64,000 bases of DNA from Clarkia xantiana subsp. parviflora (lineage: Eukaryota; Streptophyta; Magnoliopsida; Myrtales; Onagraceae). The stretch covers positions 21,102,952 through 21,166,951 of the forward strand of contig JAPTYO010000014.1 in the NCBI GenBank assembly GCA_036873135.1. Reading direction: 5' to 3'. The translations under genes were made by a program, and so were the position numbers. The notes under the pieces are model-generated. The model was not told the origin of the DNA and made no database searches. It saw only the letters and a program-made list of their open reading frames with translations. The number at the start of each line of letters is the position of its first letter. The stretch's first letter is position 1. Shown piece by piece: positions 13,201-22,530 of this stretch.

Positions 13201-13424
13201 AAGATATTTACGTCAACCTGCTAGAGAACAAGCTCCCAAGTCCGCTTGCCTCGGAGACAGCTTTCTTGGGCAACAACATCAAAGAATGGTGCAAGTACCA
13301 TAAAACCTGGGGGCACAACACAAACATGTGTCCACCATTAAACTGGGAAATCGAAGAATGCATCAGGCAGGGTGTACTAAGGCGATTTGGCGCCACCAAC
13401 TACGCGACATCATCATCAAACTAG
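10296..13424 (+). CDS. Gag-protease polyprotein with a second Gag-like module
   Basis: The frame of 1042 codons starts at the first ATG after the primer site, in a good context (aaaccATGg). Domains in order: a basic, Pro/Gln-rich N-part with an AT-hook-like RKRPGRPRKSP; a retrotransposon Gag domain (about 263-440, with HFAMTFSQTLAGSAAHWF); a knuckle of form C-x2-H-x4-H-x4-C (CENHEVFGHETDSC, 536-549); and an aspartic protease (about 667-800) whose core reads LVDGGSSADIL, Gly replacing the usual Thr/Ser. After the protease comes a second, diverged half Gag (PILEYFIKFASNASNAK ... MADLKEKLETAV) ending in another knuckle, CKYHKTWGHNTNMC. Gag would form particles and the protease would process it. 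No polymerase follows. The frame is fully open, consistent with recent activity. Confidence 0.9.
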   Translation: MASDHNPPEEVKNPRKRPGRPRKSPANKRAGCQAPAGSQSGPSHIPRATSVASSIPTDTVPNAQYREPKDKHHAHPPGFEPQTHREESQTEMPQGEQRAGANPMPTITPAMMAALEELLALREYLKNQGYEAQPPPNNQQYTAPAMETSQDTIRYGNPFQGGNQQARYEPARSYTPFQGAQQWRNERQPPFYHPQQPARDDPYQATSRDQSDTYRNNGQPKPSTGYAEPVKGFTAAMLEELVEKKMKEAKMKGMHALEEKASHPFADHLVDSCVPDALYRIGGDSYRGKGDPIEHVQKHEASLLGRTKNPHHFAMTFSQTLAGSAAHWFFSLPCGSITSWADLKAKFIQRYMGERTLLKGANALDDVQQQNEESLADYYVRFNQNISDIQGNLTEGEIVRAFIRNLGRRGNALAEKMAKRPAESMEELAARVKEYIDLERFRSQNKAKIAAAKAKDTPKQYQPKPHPGSQGKHWQPQPKRPFQGDLQKPKEINLADCIPLNAPLSVILREMKNANMWREPNNFRKGPLGKDKDKWCENHEVFGHETDSCVSLRFRVNNFVLKGELKQFVDQGNSPSKKTQPESSRRSNKGKEKAHDNPPPAKRGVINVIHGGPAAGGHISNARDVYASQAATLPKYGKRKQPEQEDAVIQFSREDLKHIVYPHDDALVITMDIDGYDVKRILVDGGSSADILHIRVLEQLGKSVKDLSPGTFSLVSFAGAATQPLGTITLPVVLGQGWKALHINVTFVVVESLGAYNGILGRTTINPYVIVPSTVHQKMKFPTEHGIGEVLGDQITARRCYVNALRAKHQYHVAMVNSFKRQKVVDERKKQPMEQAITIWKPQENIQLSPWQQIWLVQQGEDEPILEYFIKFASNASNAKATREDVISVFYANMNARSFLFFGRTHGWQTTRTMADLKEKLETAVSCEQELRRGTPLSWDKGVRAETNNQEDASFGINNIFTPLNTVAEDIYVNLLENKLPSPLASETAFLGNNIKEWCKYHKTWGHNTNMCPPLNWEIEECIRQGVLRRFGATNYATSSSN

Positions 13425-14064
13425 CCATGACGAAATGGGAGAAACAACTCTTTTCTAGATTACTTTGCGCATTCCTACTATCCCTAGTATAATCAATGTA
13501 AATACACTCAAGTATCTAATAAAACCAATCTACGTTTGTAGGTACATACTTATCTCTTGCACGCTGTTTTAAACGCGAAGCAACAAAACTACGCGCATAC
13601 TATCTACTTCAATAATCCAAGAAACTATCCATGTGCAAGAAAAATCTATTACGCGTTATGAGAACGCTTATCAACACCAACATATCTATTGTCTACATCA
13701 ACAAGGAGTTTATTTCTCCATTCATAACATAGGCGCCTACCTCTAGAAGGACGTCAACTACAAGCAATGTCTCGAATTAACACCAAGACCTATTATTAAA
13801 ATGACGGCTATTCAGGACGTCAACTAAGTACAATACTTTGGAATAACGCCAAGGCTTATCATCAAAATAACATGTTGAGGTATCCTCTTTTCTAAAAAGA
13901 CAATCCCCATGTTTACTTATCTTAATGGCATGTTGGGACATCCCTAGTTAGAAGCAAATCCCCATGTCCATAGCCATCCCCTGGATTTAGAACAGGATGG
14001 GCATACGGGGCTGATCACCCCTCAAGTGATGGAGGTTCTCTGTTAAGACAACCACCTCACGACT
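13425..14064. other. Untranslated interior of the gypsy element
   Basis: This is where pol would be expected; no pol motif was found in any frame. Short direct repeats such as 'acgtcaactac/aagta' with 'caagg/acctattat' (13750-13860) suggest local duplication. Confidence 0.6.
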
Positions 14065-14405
14065 ATGTGTATATCCTGTTTAGGATTCACTCTATATGTG
14101 TATATCCTGTTTAGGATTCACTCTGTATGTGTATATCCTGTTTAGGATTCACTGTATATGTGTATATCCTGTTTAGGATTCACTCTGTATGTGTATATCC
14201 TGTTTAGGATTCACTCTATATGTGTATATCCTGTTTAGGATTCACTCTATATGTGTATATCCTGTTTAGGATTCACTCTGTATGTGTATATCCTGTTTAG
14301 GTTTCACTCTATATGTGTATATCCTGTTTAGGATTCACCCTATATGCGTATATCCTGTTTAGGATTCGCTCTATGCGTGTATATCCTGTTTAGGGTTCAC
14401 TCTTT
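14065..14405. repeat. 31-bp tandem array, about 11 copies
   Basis: The unit contains 'atgtgtatatcctgtttagg' followed by 'attcactctat'. It repeats head to tail with period 31. Variants are mostly single changes (ctctgtat, cactgtat, gggttcac). It lies between the Gag ORF and the antisense gene, in the 3' flank of both. Confidence 0.9.
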
Positions 14406-15292
14406 ATAAGCGGAAGTCCTCTTACTAAGACGACAATCCCGCTCTACAAAATTCCAAAACCGTGATGTGTGATTCCTGGACGCAGAAAACACACATCACA
14501 TTTCATACTCTCAAAAAGTGCTACATGGTCCCTGGACGCAGGAATCATGTATCACAAACATTTTTCCCAAATATTTTGCCAAATTATTTATAAAATGATT
14601 CATATATCAAACTCATTTATAAAAATTTTATCTACACGATTTTTGGGGTGTAGTATGGTCAATGTCAAAATTTTTTTTCCTAAGTATATTACCAACACAC
14701 CTTTTAAGGTTTGCAAAATTCCTTCCCAAATACTATACAATTTTAACGTATGCTTCCCCAACGCGGGATGATACACGCTGGCAGGTGCGCACCCTGTTTA
14801 AAACTCATAAAACATACAAGTCGAGTCTTGTACAACGTCGCCTTAGAGTGGAACTAAGAGACGGTATAAACTATGTATCTTGCTTAGCCAAGATTACACC
14901 CATCAAATAGTATTTTCATGTATGCCTCCCCAGCGCGGGTCGATACATGCTGGCAGGCCAAAACATATATAGCAACAAGTTATTCAAGAAAGAAAGGCAA
15001 TATGCGTAATGCATCATGCAACAAATCAGGATAACTTTTCGACTTATCAATCAGGAGGTGGCTATCAGTCACACCTGCAGGGGACTATGTTTACAACACT
15101 AGTCATCCACATTCAGCAAACACAGTAAGTGATAACGGTATGAAATATTACTAACAAGTTATCATGCAAATTATTGTGTTTAAAACAGGTTCATACGACA
15201 TAGTTCCAAGCGAACAAATCTCTAAAACATAGAAGCCGGGGGGCAAAGCTAGCTCACATATGAGTTCAACAACGTCGAAAAAACGACACAAA
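14406..15292. other. Region between the 31-bp array and the antisense gene
   Basis: No gene is seen. Two diverged copies of a short motif (cgcggg(a/t)-gatacacgctggcagg) lie near 14762-14786 and 14934-14958. 'cctggacgca' occurs twice near 14475-14545. On the minus strand this would be the 3' flank of the antisense gene. Confidence 0.5.
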
Positions 15293-17637
15293 TCAAAGAA
15301 GTCCATCATCCCTGTCAGGGCTAAGTGGAACAGGCAAATGTTGCACGCTAGTGCCGCCACCATCTTCTCCAAACAAAAACGCAAAATCAGATGTTGCAGC
15401 ATCTAAGCGACGAAGCTCGGCCACTTGCCTAACAGCAGACTCCGCATATGGCCCCAACCTGTCAAAGGGAAAGCCAGGAGCAAGAATGTTCACTCTACGA
15501 ATAAAATCCTCGGCAAACTCGCTGAGCATAGGAGTGGCCTTCGCTGTAGCAGCAGTAGTAACTGCACTATCAAATCCAGGAGTAGAGGAGAACTTGCTAA
15601 GTCCTTCTTCAATTCCAGCCTTCATCTCTACCTCTCGAACCTCCCGACAGGCAACCTTGTGCTTGCCTACGTTATCCGAAATCACCTTCTCAATGGCGGC
15701 ATTCTCGGATTCAAGCTGAATAACGCTAGCATGATCAGCCTCATAACGAGCATCAAAATCCGTCTTCTTCAAGGAAAGACGACGCACTTCATCTTTGGCC
15801 CCCTGAAGCTCTTTGGACAAAGCGGCAGCTCTGTCAGCAATGGCACGGTTCTCCTGAACAAGCTCTAACATGAAAGAGGCCATATGTACCATGTCGGAAA
15901 CAACCTGAGAATAAAGATACAATAAACATATATATTCGGGGGCAACGAACACAGAAAAGGAAAATAAAGAGATACTCACTGGAGCAAATCCAGACAGTGA
16001 CCTCTCAACAAATGCCCGCGCCTCCTCGTCGCCCGAGGGCCGGACAACTCGATCTCCAGGAGGAATGGAGCGTCGAAGAACACGCACGCCGATTTCAGGC
16101 ATGCTCATCTGGGAATCCTTGGGAAAAGTAACACCTCCCGCCACGTATGGCATCCACTTACCATCTGAAATATCTCCATCCAAAGGACGAAGCAAATCTG
16201 CACGCCCAAGCGGTAGGATCGCTACATGGAAAACAGGCAGCGTTATACAAAAACCAAGTATAAAGCATATAAGGATATAAAATAAAATGTTCAGCTTATA
16301 CCAGAAGGATGAGAACGCTCCACCTCGGACCGCTCCTTCGAGCGGGGGGCAGCCAACACATCCTCGCTACTACCAATCCCCTTCCCTTTATGGCAGGAAG
16401 GAGTTGGGACGGTCGCAGTAGTCTTCGGACGCTTTGAACCACTCGAAGAACGCATCCCAGCGGTGGACCGTTTAGAAGAGTCTGGCGCAGCAACGACGCG
16501 ATCAGTGACTAGCGCTGTGCGACCTGCAAGTAACAAAAAGTCACAACCCGATCAACAAAATAAAAGATTGCTCCTTCAGGAAGCTATCTACCTGCACCAC
16601 GTCCAGAAGTCGCTGATACTCCGGAAACGAGAGGGGTAACAATCCTCCCGCTAGAAGCAATCTTACGAGCGGCAGCCGTCTGCAAAGACGAGCTTTTTCC
16701 GTCAAACCAACCTACAGTACAACACGGAAAAAGTTACAAAAATGATCAAACATACCGAAGCTGCAGAAGGGAGCACATGGATCCCTGCATCAATCAATTC
16801 CTGATCAGACGCACGCAGTGAGCAAGTGAAGCTGCGCGATTGTTGACAACGGTATATCTGTTTTATCACTTCTTTATCCGACAGTGAAAGCTCCCGAAAA
16901 GTAGGTGCAGGATCAAACTTCTGAATATACTCAACGTCCCAAGTCGTCCCCGCATCATGAACAAAGAAATAATGATGCTTCCAGTGATCAGCAGACCGAT
17001 CCGCAGTAGCGACCAGTCGATAGCTAGGATCCCACTTGGCTTCTCCAAGCCCAAGTTCTTCAAAACCGTCGCCTTGTAAGTTCGGCCAACGAACTCTCAC
17101 GCCACACAAGCCCGCTGAATCTGAACTTCTAAGCTGGTAAAAACAGCGAAAGAGAGTGCGAGAGTAGCACCAGGCCTGCTGATGAAGCAACACTCTGAAG
17201 CAAGTCCATACTCGAATCCCATTAGGCGTAAGATCTAAAGGGGAAATTCCATAACCACTACAAAGATCAACCAAATCAGAGCAGTACGGAAACCGCAAAC
17301 CCTCCCTAACGTGTGATGTGTACACGACAGATAAATCCGCGGGTGGAGGAGTAACATCCCCTAGACTACTATCAGGAAGTACCTCGAAAGGGTAAAAGGC
17401 CTCGGTGCAAGCATCAAGCCCTGAAGCGCTAGCATACAAAGTGAACAAGGATCTATCCAGGCGCTTAGTATGATACCCAACCAATGCCTCAAACTCTCCA
17501 GGAGGAGATACCCCACCAGCTACACCCCCGTCAGTATCCAAAACACTATCTGCCGGTAAAACCGGACCAACGTCCAAGTCATCCTCTATATCGGAAGTAA
17601 AGGGAGTCTGCGATAAAGGGGTGACAGACTTACTCAT
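15293..17637 (-). CDS. Antisense gene of the gypsy element (plant transposon-associated protein)
   Basis: Minus-strand pieces are 17637-16756, 16711-16592, 16523-16302, 16221-15981 (to about 15980) and 15904-15293. The last three joins keep one frame with clean GT-AG borders. The first proposed intron (44 nt) is short and does not preserve phase, so that join is unsure. The N-part (REGLRFPYCSDLVDLC, GISPLDLTPNGIRVWTCF, WKHHYFFV) resembles the 'putative gypsy type transposon' domain found in plant elements. A Lys/Ser-rich linker follows. The C-part has a coiled coil (LVQENRAIADRAAALSKELQ) and ends PDRDDGLL. Antisense ORFs are known from Tat-lineage elements such as Grande; their function is not established. 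Start choice: ATG 17637 (MSKSVTPLSQ); an ATG at 17673 is also in frame. Confidence 0.75.
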
Positions 17638-17754
17638 TATACCAACGCGTCCAAAAGGAAGGCAGCTCCACAAGGAATTGCTACAACCTCACAACCTGCA
17701 AAGAAACAATCAACGTCAATACGCGTATCAGCATTAACGCGTGCATCATCTTTA

Positions 17755-18350
17755 CATGTCGACAAGGTTGCTCGTCGACAAGGAGAAAATATTTTCTAAG
17801 TGTTTCCACGTACGTACGTACATGTCGACAAGGTTGCTCGTCGACAAGGAGAAAATATTTTCTAAGTGTTTCCACGTACGTACGTACATGTCGACAAGGT
17901 TGCTCGTCGACAAGGAGAAAATATTTTCTAAGTGTTTCCACGTACGTACGTACATGTCGACAAGGTTGCTCGTCGACAAGGAGAAAATATTTTCTAAGTG
18001 TTTCCATGTACGTACGCACATGTCGACAAGGTTGCTCGTCGACAAGGAGAAAATATTTTCTAAGTGTTTCCACGTACGTACGTACATGTCGACAAGGTTG
18101 CTCGTCGACAAGGAGAAAATATTTTCTAAGTGTTTCCACGTACGTACGTACATGTCGACAAGGTTGCTCGTCGACAAGGAGAAAATATTTTCTAAGTGTT
18201 TCCATGTACGTACGCACATGTCGACAAGATTGCTCATCGACAAGAAGAAAATATTTTCTAAGTATTTCCATGTACGTACGTACATGTTGACAAGGTGGCA
18301 CATCAACAAGGGGAAGATATTCTCTAAGTGCTTTCATGAACACACACATA
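17755..18350. repeat. 66-bp tandem array, about 9 copies
   Basis: The unit starts catgtcgacaagg and contains GTCGAC twice (a 6-bp stem around 'aaggttgctc'), an A/T core 'gaaaatattttctaagtg' and alternating 'acgtacgtacgtac'. Copies at 17755, 17821, 17887, 17953, 18019 and onward are nearly identical; the last two are diverged. Because 66 is a multiple of 3, both strands stay open for about 200 codons. I treat those frames as by-products. The array sits just upstream of the antisense gene start. Confidence 0.9.
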
Positions 18351-19648
18351 CACATCGACAAAGCTCATACGACGACATCTATGGTAACAAACATTAAGTA
18401 TCATAAAGATTATTTTCTAAGTGTTTTAGCATATTTGCAGGTAATAATCAACGACGCAACCATTAACACGCATACAAACATCAACGCGCGTATCAACATC
18501 GAGGGACACTATGTCGGAACGGGGAATTCTACCCGCAAAAGCGAAAATCGTCTAAGTTATGAACTAACAATGATAATTACGGCAATCAATCAGCGATCAT
18601 TCAACATGCAAGCATCAACAAGCAGCTCTATACGGCAGCGACGAAAAATAACTTAGATAAACGACAATCCGGCGACACCCCGAACTCAGGACGAAGCTTC
18701 TTTTTAAATTGAGGTTTTTAAATTACCTCAAAGCAGAACGAAAGATATCACAATGGATTCCTCTCGTCGAGACGATTTCGGGAAGGTAAGGCTCGAAGTG
18801 AGGCGAGGTCGGGAAGGCGGCGCGTGGGGCTCACGCTCCGGCGAAGCTCCTCCACTCGCGGCGGCGCGTGAGGGCGCGTGTGACGTCCCCTGGAGAATCC
18901 GAAGGTGGCGCTGGAATCGTTGCGACGAAACGAGTCGATTGGTGGTGTCAATTTCCAGAAACGAGCAAAAAATCAGACTCAAAACTATCAAAACGTATTT
19001 AAGCTCCACGACGGCAAAGAAACTTTGAGCACAAAGGTAATTCCGGGAAAGGAGAAGTAAATTACCTGCGAATGGGCTGAAATTAGAAGCTCCCAAGGTG
19101 TGGGAGGGATAAGTGAGAATATGAGTGTTTATTAATCCCTAAGAAGATGCTTTGTGGATAAGGATTGAGGATTAGTTCATCTACACACAAGACTAAAAGC
19201 CTTACGGTATACTCTATCCTCTCCTCTCAAGATATTTACTCTCATACATATCTTGACATCATTCGCACGTCACGCTCGCATGATTCATGATTTGAAAATC
19301 ACTTAGCCATTTTAGAAACATACAATTTATATTTTCTCGCATTACATATTTACAATCTTGCCGCGTCCATTATTCTTGCATACATGTTGATAGACGCACT
19401 CCCGCACAAATGCATTACTGTTTACTCGCGTCCCCGACGACGATCATATTCGTACAAATGTATTTCCTATCGCACTAACCATAGTGACAGGAAATAAAGT
19501 CGTTCGATCAAAAAATCAAGCGACGGACGGAATCGAGATGTCTGCACCCGACCGTTGATCAAAATCGAAAGGTTAGCGTCAGACTCAAATTGGACAAATA
19601 TCCTAACTTAAAATAGAGTCAAGAAAGGTTCTAAACCGTTTCTTGACT
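18351..19648. other. Right interior of the gypsy element
   Basis: No convincing gene is seen. 18410-18440 repeats a piece of the 66-bp unit (attttctaagtgttt). 18750-18910 is GC-rich with frames open on both strands but no recognisable domain. On the minus strand this is upstream of the antisense gene and may hold its promoter. Confidence 0.5.
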
Positions 19649-19658
19649 CGGGGGCAAG
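19649..19658 (+). other. Polypurine tract of the gypsy element
   Basis: The G-rich run 'cgggggcaag' directly precedes the TG of the 3' LTR, as usual for plant gypsy elements. Confidence 0.8.
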
Positions 19659-20399
19659 TGATGGATAAATGTCCAATTCGGGTTCGTATTTACGCTTCGG
19701 ACCTCGCAAACACGTCAAAAATTACATCTCGTCTCGAAAAACGTCTCCCAAGGGTCAAAACGGTCCGGAAACGCATTTACGCGTGACCGGACCGGACATC
19801 CGGATTGCGGTGCAATCCGGAGGTCCGGATTGCATGCAATCCGGAGGTCCGGATCGCACGGCAACCCGGACCTCGTCGAATCGCCCAATTTCGACGAGGT
19901 CCGAGTTCCGCCACGGGTATTGCGCGAGTGTCGAGTCCGCGATTACCGTGTCCGCGATCGCCGTTACGTATAGAGAAGTCAAGTTCATGCATTACCAATG
20001 TGGATGACGGTTCCCGTTTGTCTTCTTGAACCGTCGTCGAACCGCTCTAAAACCGGGTCCGGTCTTAAGGAAGCCTATAAATAGGAGACCTTGGCCACCC
20101 ATTTTCACTCACTCTCTCATTTGCCCAACTTTGGTATTTTGAGCTCTGACTTCTCTCTAGAACTTTCTCTCTCTAGAAAATTACCCTTTTGCCACTATAG
20201 TAACTTAAGCATCGGAGAGGGCTCCGCTAGCACCACCCCCCCCTCTCCGTGCTAGCATTGGTCCCTTACGCAGGATCCGACGCTCGAGACGCAGAGTCAC
20301 CGGGTCACAGCCTTGCCGGTTCACAACCTCCGAAAGAAGGGTTCTAACCCGCACAACCTCAGACGCGTCCTAGCGACCCGAGTCGTCCCTGACGCAACA
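19659..20399 (+). repeat. 3' LTR of the gypsy element
   Basis: The LTR is 741 bp (TGATGG...GCAACA). It is nearly identical to the 5' LTR except for the shorter palindromic array (19812-19857, two units), one base in a C-run and one substitution at 20334. The target duplication GTAAT follows at 20400-20404. Confidence 0.9.
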
Positions 20400-20404
20400 G
20401 TAAT

Positions 20405-20695
20405 TGTCTAAATATTCTGTTACCATAACGGTCATCGTCAATAAATGGCTATATACCATAATAGTTATTATGTTATTTTATATAAATAATCCGCTGATTA
20501 ACATTTGATATAGGATAAATTATATACAAAATAGTGATCTCTCTTTATTTGAACGGTTACTAATTTGACCGTCGGAGAGGGATCGCCGGGGTTCACCCTG
20601 GCATTGTCCCATTTTGTAGGTGCGTGCCCGGAATTCGAAGACTAAGGAGCTCGGAAACGCCGCGGAAACCAACCCGGTAAACCCAGGATCCAACA
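20405..20695 (+). repeat. Right piece of the older LTR-like repeat
   Basis: The piece holds a TATA-like box (ttatataaata, about 20473-20484) and then the phrase 'gaccgtcggagagggatcgccgg'. That is the kind of sequence seen in R/U5 of plant gypsy LTRs. It ends in CAACA at 20691-20695. It is probably a solo LTR or fragment into which the 11-kb element inserted. Confidence 0.5.
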
Positions 20696-22530
20696 GTAGT
20701 GTTCTTGAGGATCAGCAAGTTGTGATGCTGCTGGATTCATGTCGAGCCTTTGCAATTCTTAGTACCATTTGCACCTCTTTGTTAATCCTTTCTTGAGTGC
20801 TAATGAAGGAAGAATGGTTTAGTTTTTTTTAAGCAGGTCTTTTGGTCAAATATGTTTGATGACTTTTGAATTTTGGTTCACCATTATTTTTTTGTCTAGT
20901 TTGGTACCTATGTTTGAAAACTTTTGGCTTTTGGTCCATCCGTTAGTTGACCGTCAGTTTGACCGTTAAATAGTCACGTGACTTGCGCATGCCTAGTCCA
21001 AAATTTTATTTTGTTCAGTTTAGTTCTCAAATTTATTGTCATAACTTTTTATTTTTGCAATATAGTCCTTAAACATTATCAACCGCACCCTAGGGCTAAA
21101 TTGACCATGGCTAGCTCGGACCATGGGTATGGTCGCCCAGGTACAGCGACCCTAGCCATGGGTCGGATCATGGCTAGGTCAATTTAGTCCAATGGTCCAA
21201 TTGGGTCAATTGGACCCTAATGCTAAATTGACATAGCCATGATCCGACCCAGTTCGACGACAAATGACAAATGGAGATAAAAGTGTTGCACATCGACAAA
21301 TGAGGCGAGTATGAAAATATTTTTGCTGATTTTTGTGCTAAACATGGTATAATCCTTGAAGTTACAAAACCACATTCACCCATGTTGAGTTGTTCTTGCG
21401 GGAAGAAAATGTCGAACATTGACTGAGATGATGAACTTAATATTAATCAATTCTGGATAAACCAGATATGAGGTGATAAGTTATTTTGATTATCAATTAT
21501 CTTATAACAAGGTACACCGTAGACTGAAAAAAAAAAAAAAAAAAATCCAGCTTCAAATGTGGGGAGAATATGCATTGTAGTAATACCTCAGCGGCTATAT
21601 GGTAATAATACGAATGAAAACTGTTAATTACATTCCATAGGATATGTGCAAAACAGTAATGCTTATCAACATAATGTGCATGATCATTTTGGATATATAC
21701 AAAGATGCGATATGCATAATTGTTTGGCGTCTAAGTCTAGAGGGAAGCAAGTTGTTTAAAGACTAGCATATAATATTATTTGTAAAATAGGAAAGACTAA
21801 GAATATGGTGAACATGTTCAAGTCGAGACTGAGTTTGAGACTAAGGTTAAGCCCACAAACAATAAAAAGGCTTATAATTGTTTAATCTTGTGGTCCAGTT
21901 TTTCTAGCCTATAGGCTAGCATTTTAACCCAGGCCTTTGTAAGGAAACAACTAGGCTACAAGTTAATTATCAGTCGGATGTTAAATGCGTATGATCAAAT
22001 AGAGAATTACAATGCAAAAATTGTAAACAATTATTACAAGTAAGAGTAGGCCACAAATATTTGGCACATAGACTTTTGTGATGAGAATTTTATCTAGTAG
22101 CATATTACTTGCAATTACGGCCTTGCGAAATTTTGAAGCACATCAAAAAAGCTCCGATCGGCCCTCCGGCGACCAAAAAAAGCTCCGATCGGAGCTCTGT
22201 GGCTCCGATCGAAGCTATTTTGGGTCGCCGGAGCTGGGGTGGTGGTTGCCGGAGCTGTGGTGGTTTAAAGGGCATTTTCGTCTTTTTAGGTCAAACATGT
22301 TAGAGACACACTTTGGTCAAAGGGCATTTTCGGATTTTCAGTTTATTTTCGGTCACATGCCAAGCATGTGACCACTTTCCGTCACTTTTAACAGAAAAAA
22401 TAGACGGAGACCTCTCATATAAACATAACTCAAAATTCAGACCCTTAATAATATCATTTTCAATTCAGACCCCAATTGGCAACATTGGCAAACATTCAGG
22501 CCCCTATTGTGTTCTTAACCCTTGTTAATA
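20696..22530. repeat. Unclassified repeat region
   Basis: 20840-21070 (tttggtcaaatatgtttgatg ... ccgttagttgaccg ... gtcacgtgac) and 22260-22510 (gtcacatgc-caagcatgtgac ... ttcagacccc) look like the margins of plant non-autonomous transposons. The interior holds a hairpin (21160-21250), an A-run (21527-21545) and a GC-rich stretch of 'agctccgatcgg' motifs (22140-22250). No ORF of note. The class is not determined. Confidence 0.4.
21160..21250. repeat. 28-bp-arm inverted repeat (hairpin)
   Basis: The arms 21160-21187 and 21223-21250 are complementary at 27 of 28 positions and enclose a 35-base loop. A partial third arm lies at 21094-21125. The repeated core reads 'cggatcatggct(a)'. Confidence 0.85.

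Larger units (their letters stand above)
9418..20399 (+). mobile_element. Young non-autonomous Ty3/gypsy element with antisense gene
   Basis: The element is bounded by LTRs 9418-10253 and 19659-20399 and by the perfect 5-bp target duplication GTAAT (9413-9417 and 20400-20404). It has a TGGCGCCGTCTG-type primer site and a polypurine tract. Inside, in order: a Gag-protease-Gag ORF on +, a 31-bp tandem array, a spliced gene on -, a 66-bp tandem array and a long leader. No reverse transcriptase, RNase H or integrase motif is present, so it must rely on a relative for movement. The antisense gene and the Gag type point to the Tat lineage (Ogre, Retand, Grande). That placement is inference from layout. 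Near-identical LTRs mean recent insertion. Confidence 0.9.

Noticed and set aside
16712..16755. 44-nt first intron of the antisense gene
   Set aside because: The borders look right (CG|GTATGT, CTGTAG|G), but the length is below the usual plant minimum and the phase does not fit. I kept the gene and marked this join as unsure.
14065..18350. CRISPR-like arrays
   Set aside because: The repeats are head-to-tail without unique spacers and lie inside a plant retrotransposon.
17741..18397. Repeat proteins of 22-residue units on both strands
   Set aside because: They arise because the 66-bp tandem unit is a multiple of three; neither frame shows a known domain.
18728..19096. Arg/Pro-rich ORF in the gypsy interior
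   Set aside because: GC-rich composition keeps frames open on both strands; no domain or splice support.
20405..20695. Full solo LTR with TGTTG...CAACA ends around the gypsy insertion
   Set aside because: The shared AT-rich motif supports one older repeat, but the flanking 5-mers (aatta and gtagt) do not match, so its limits stay open.
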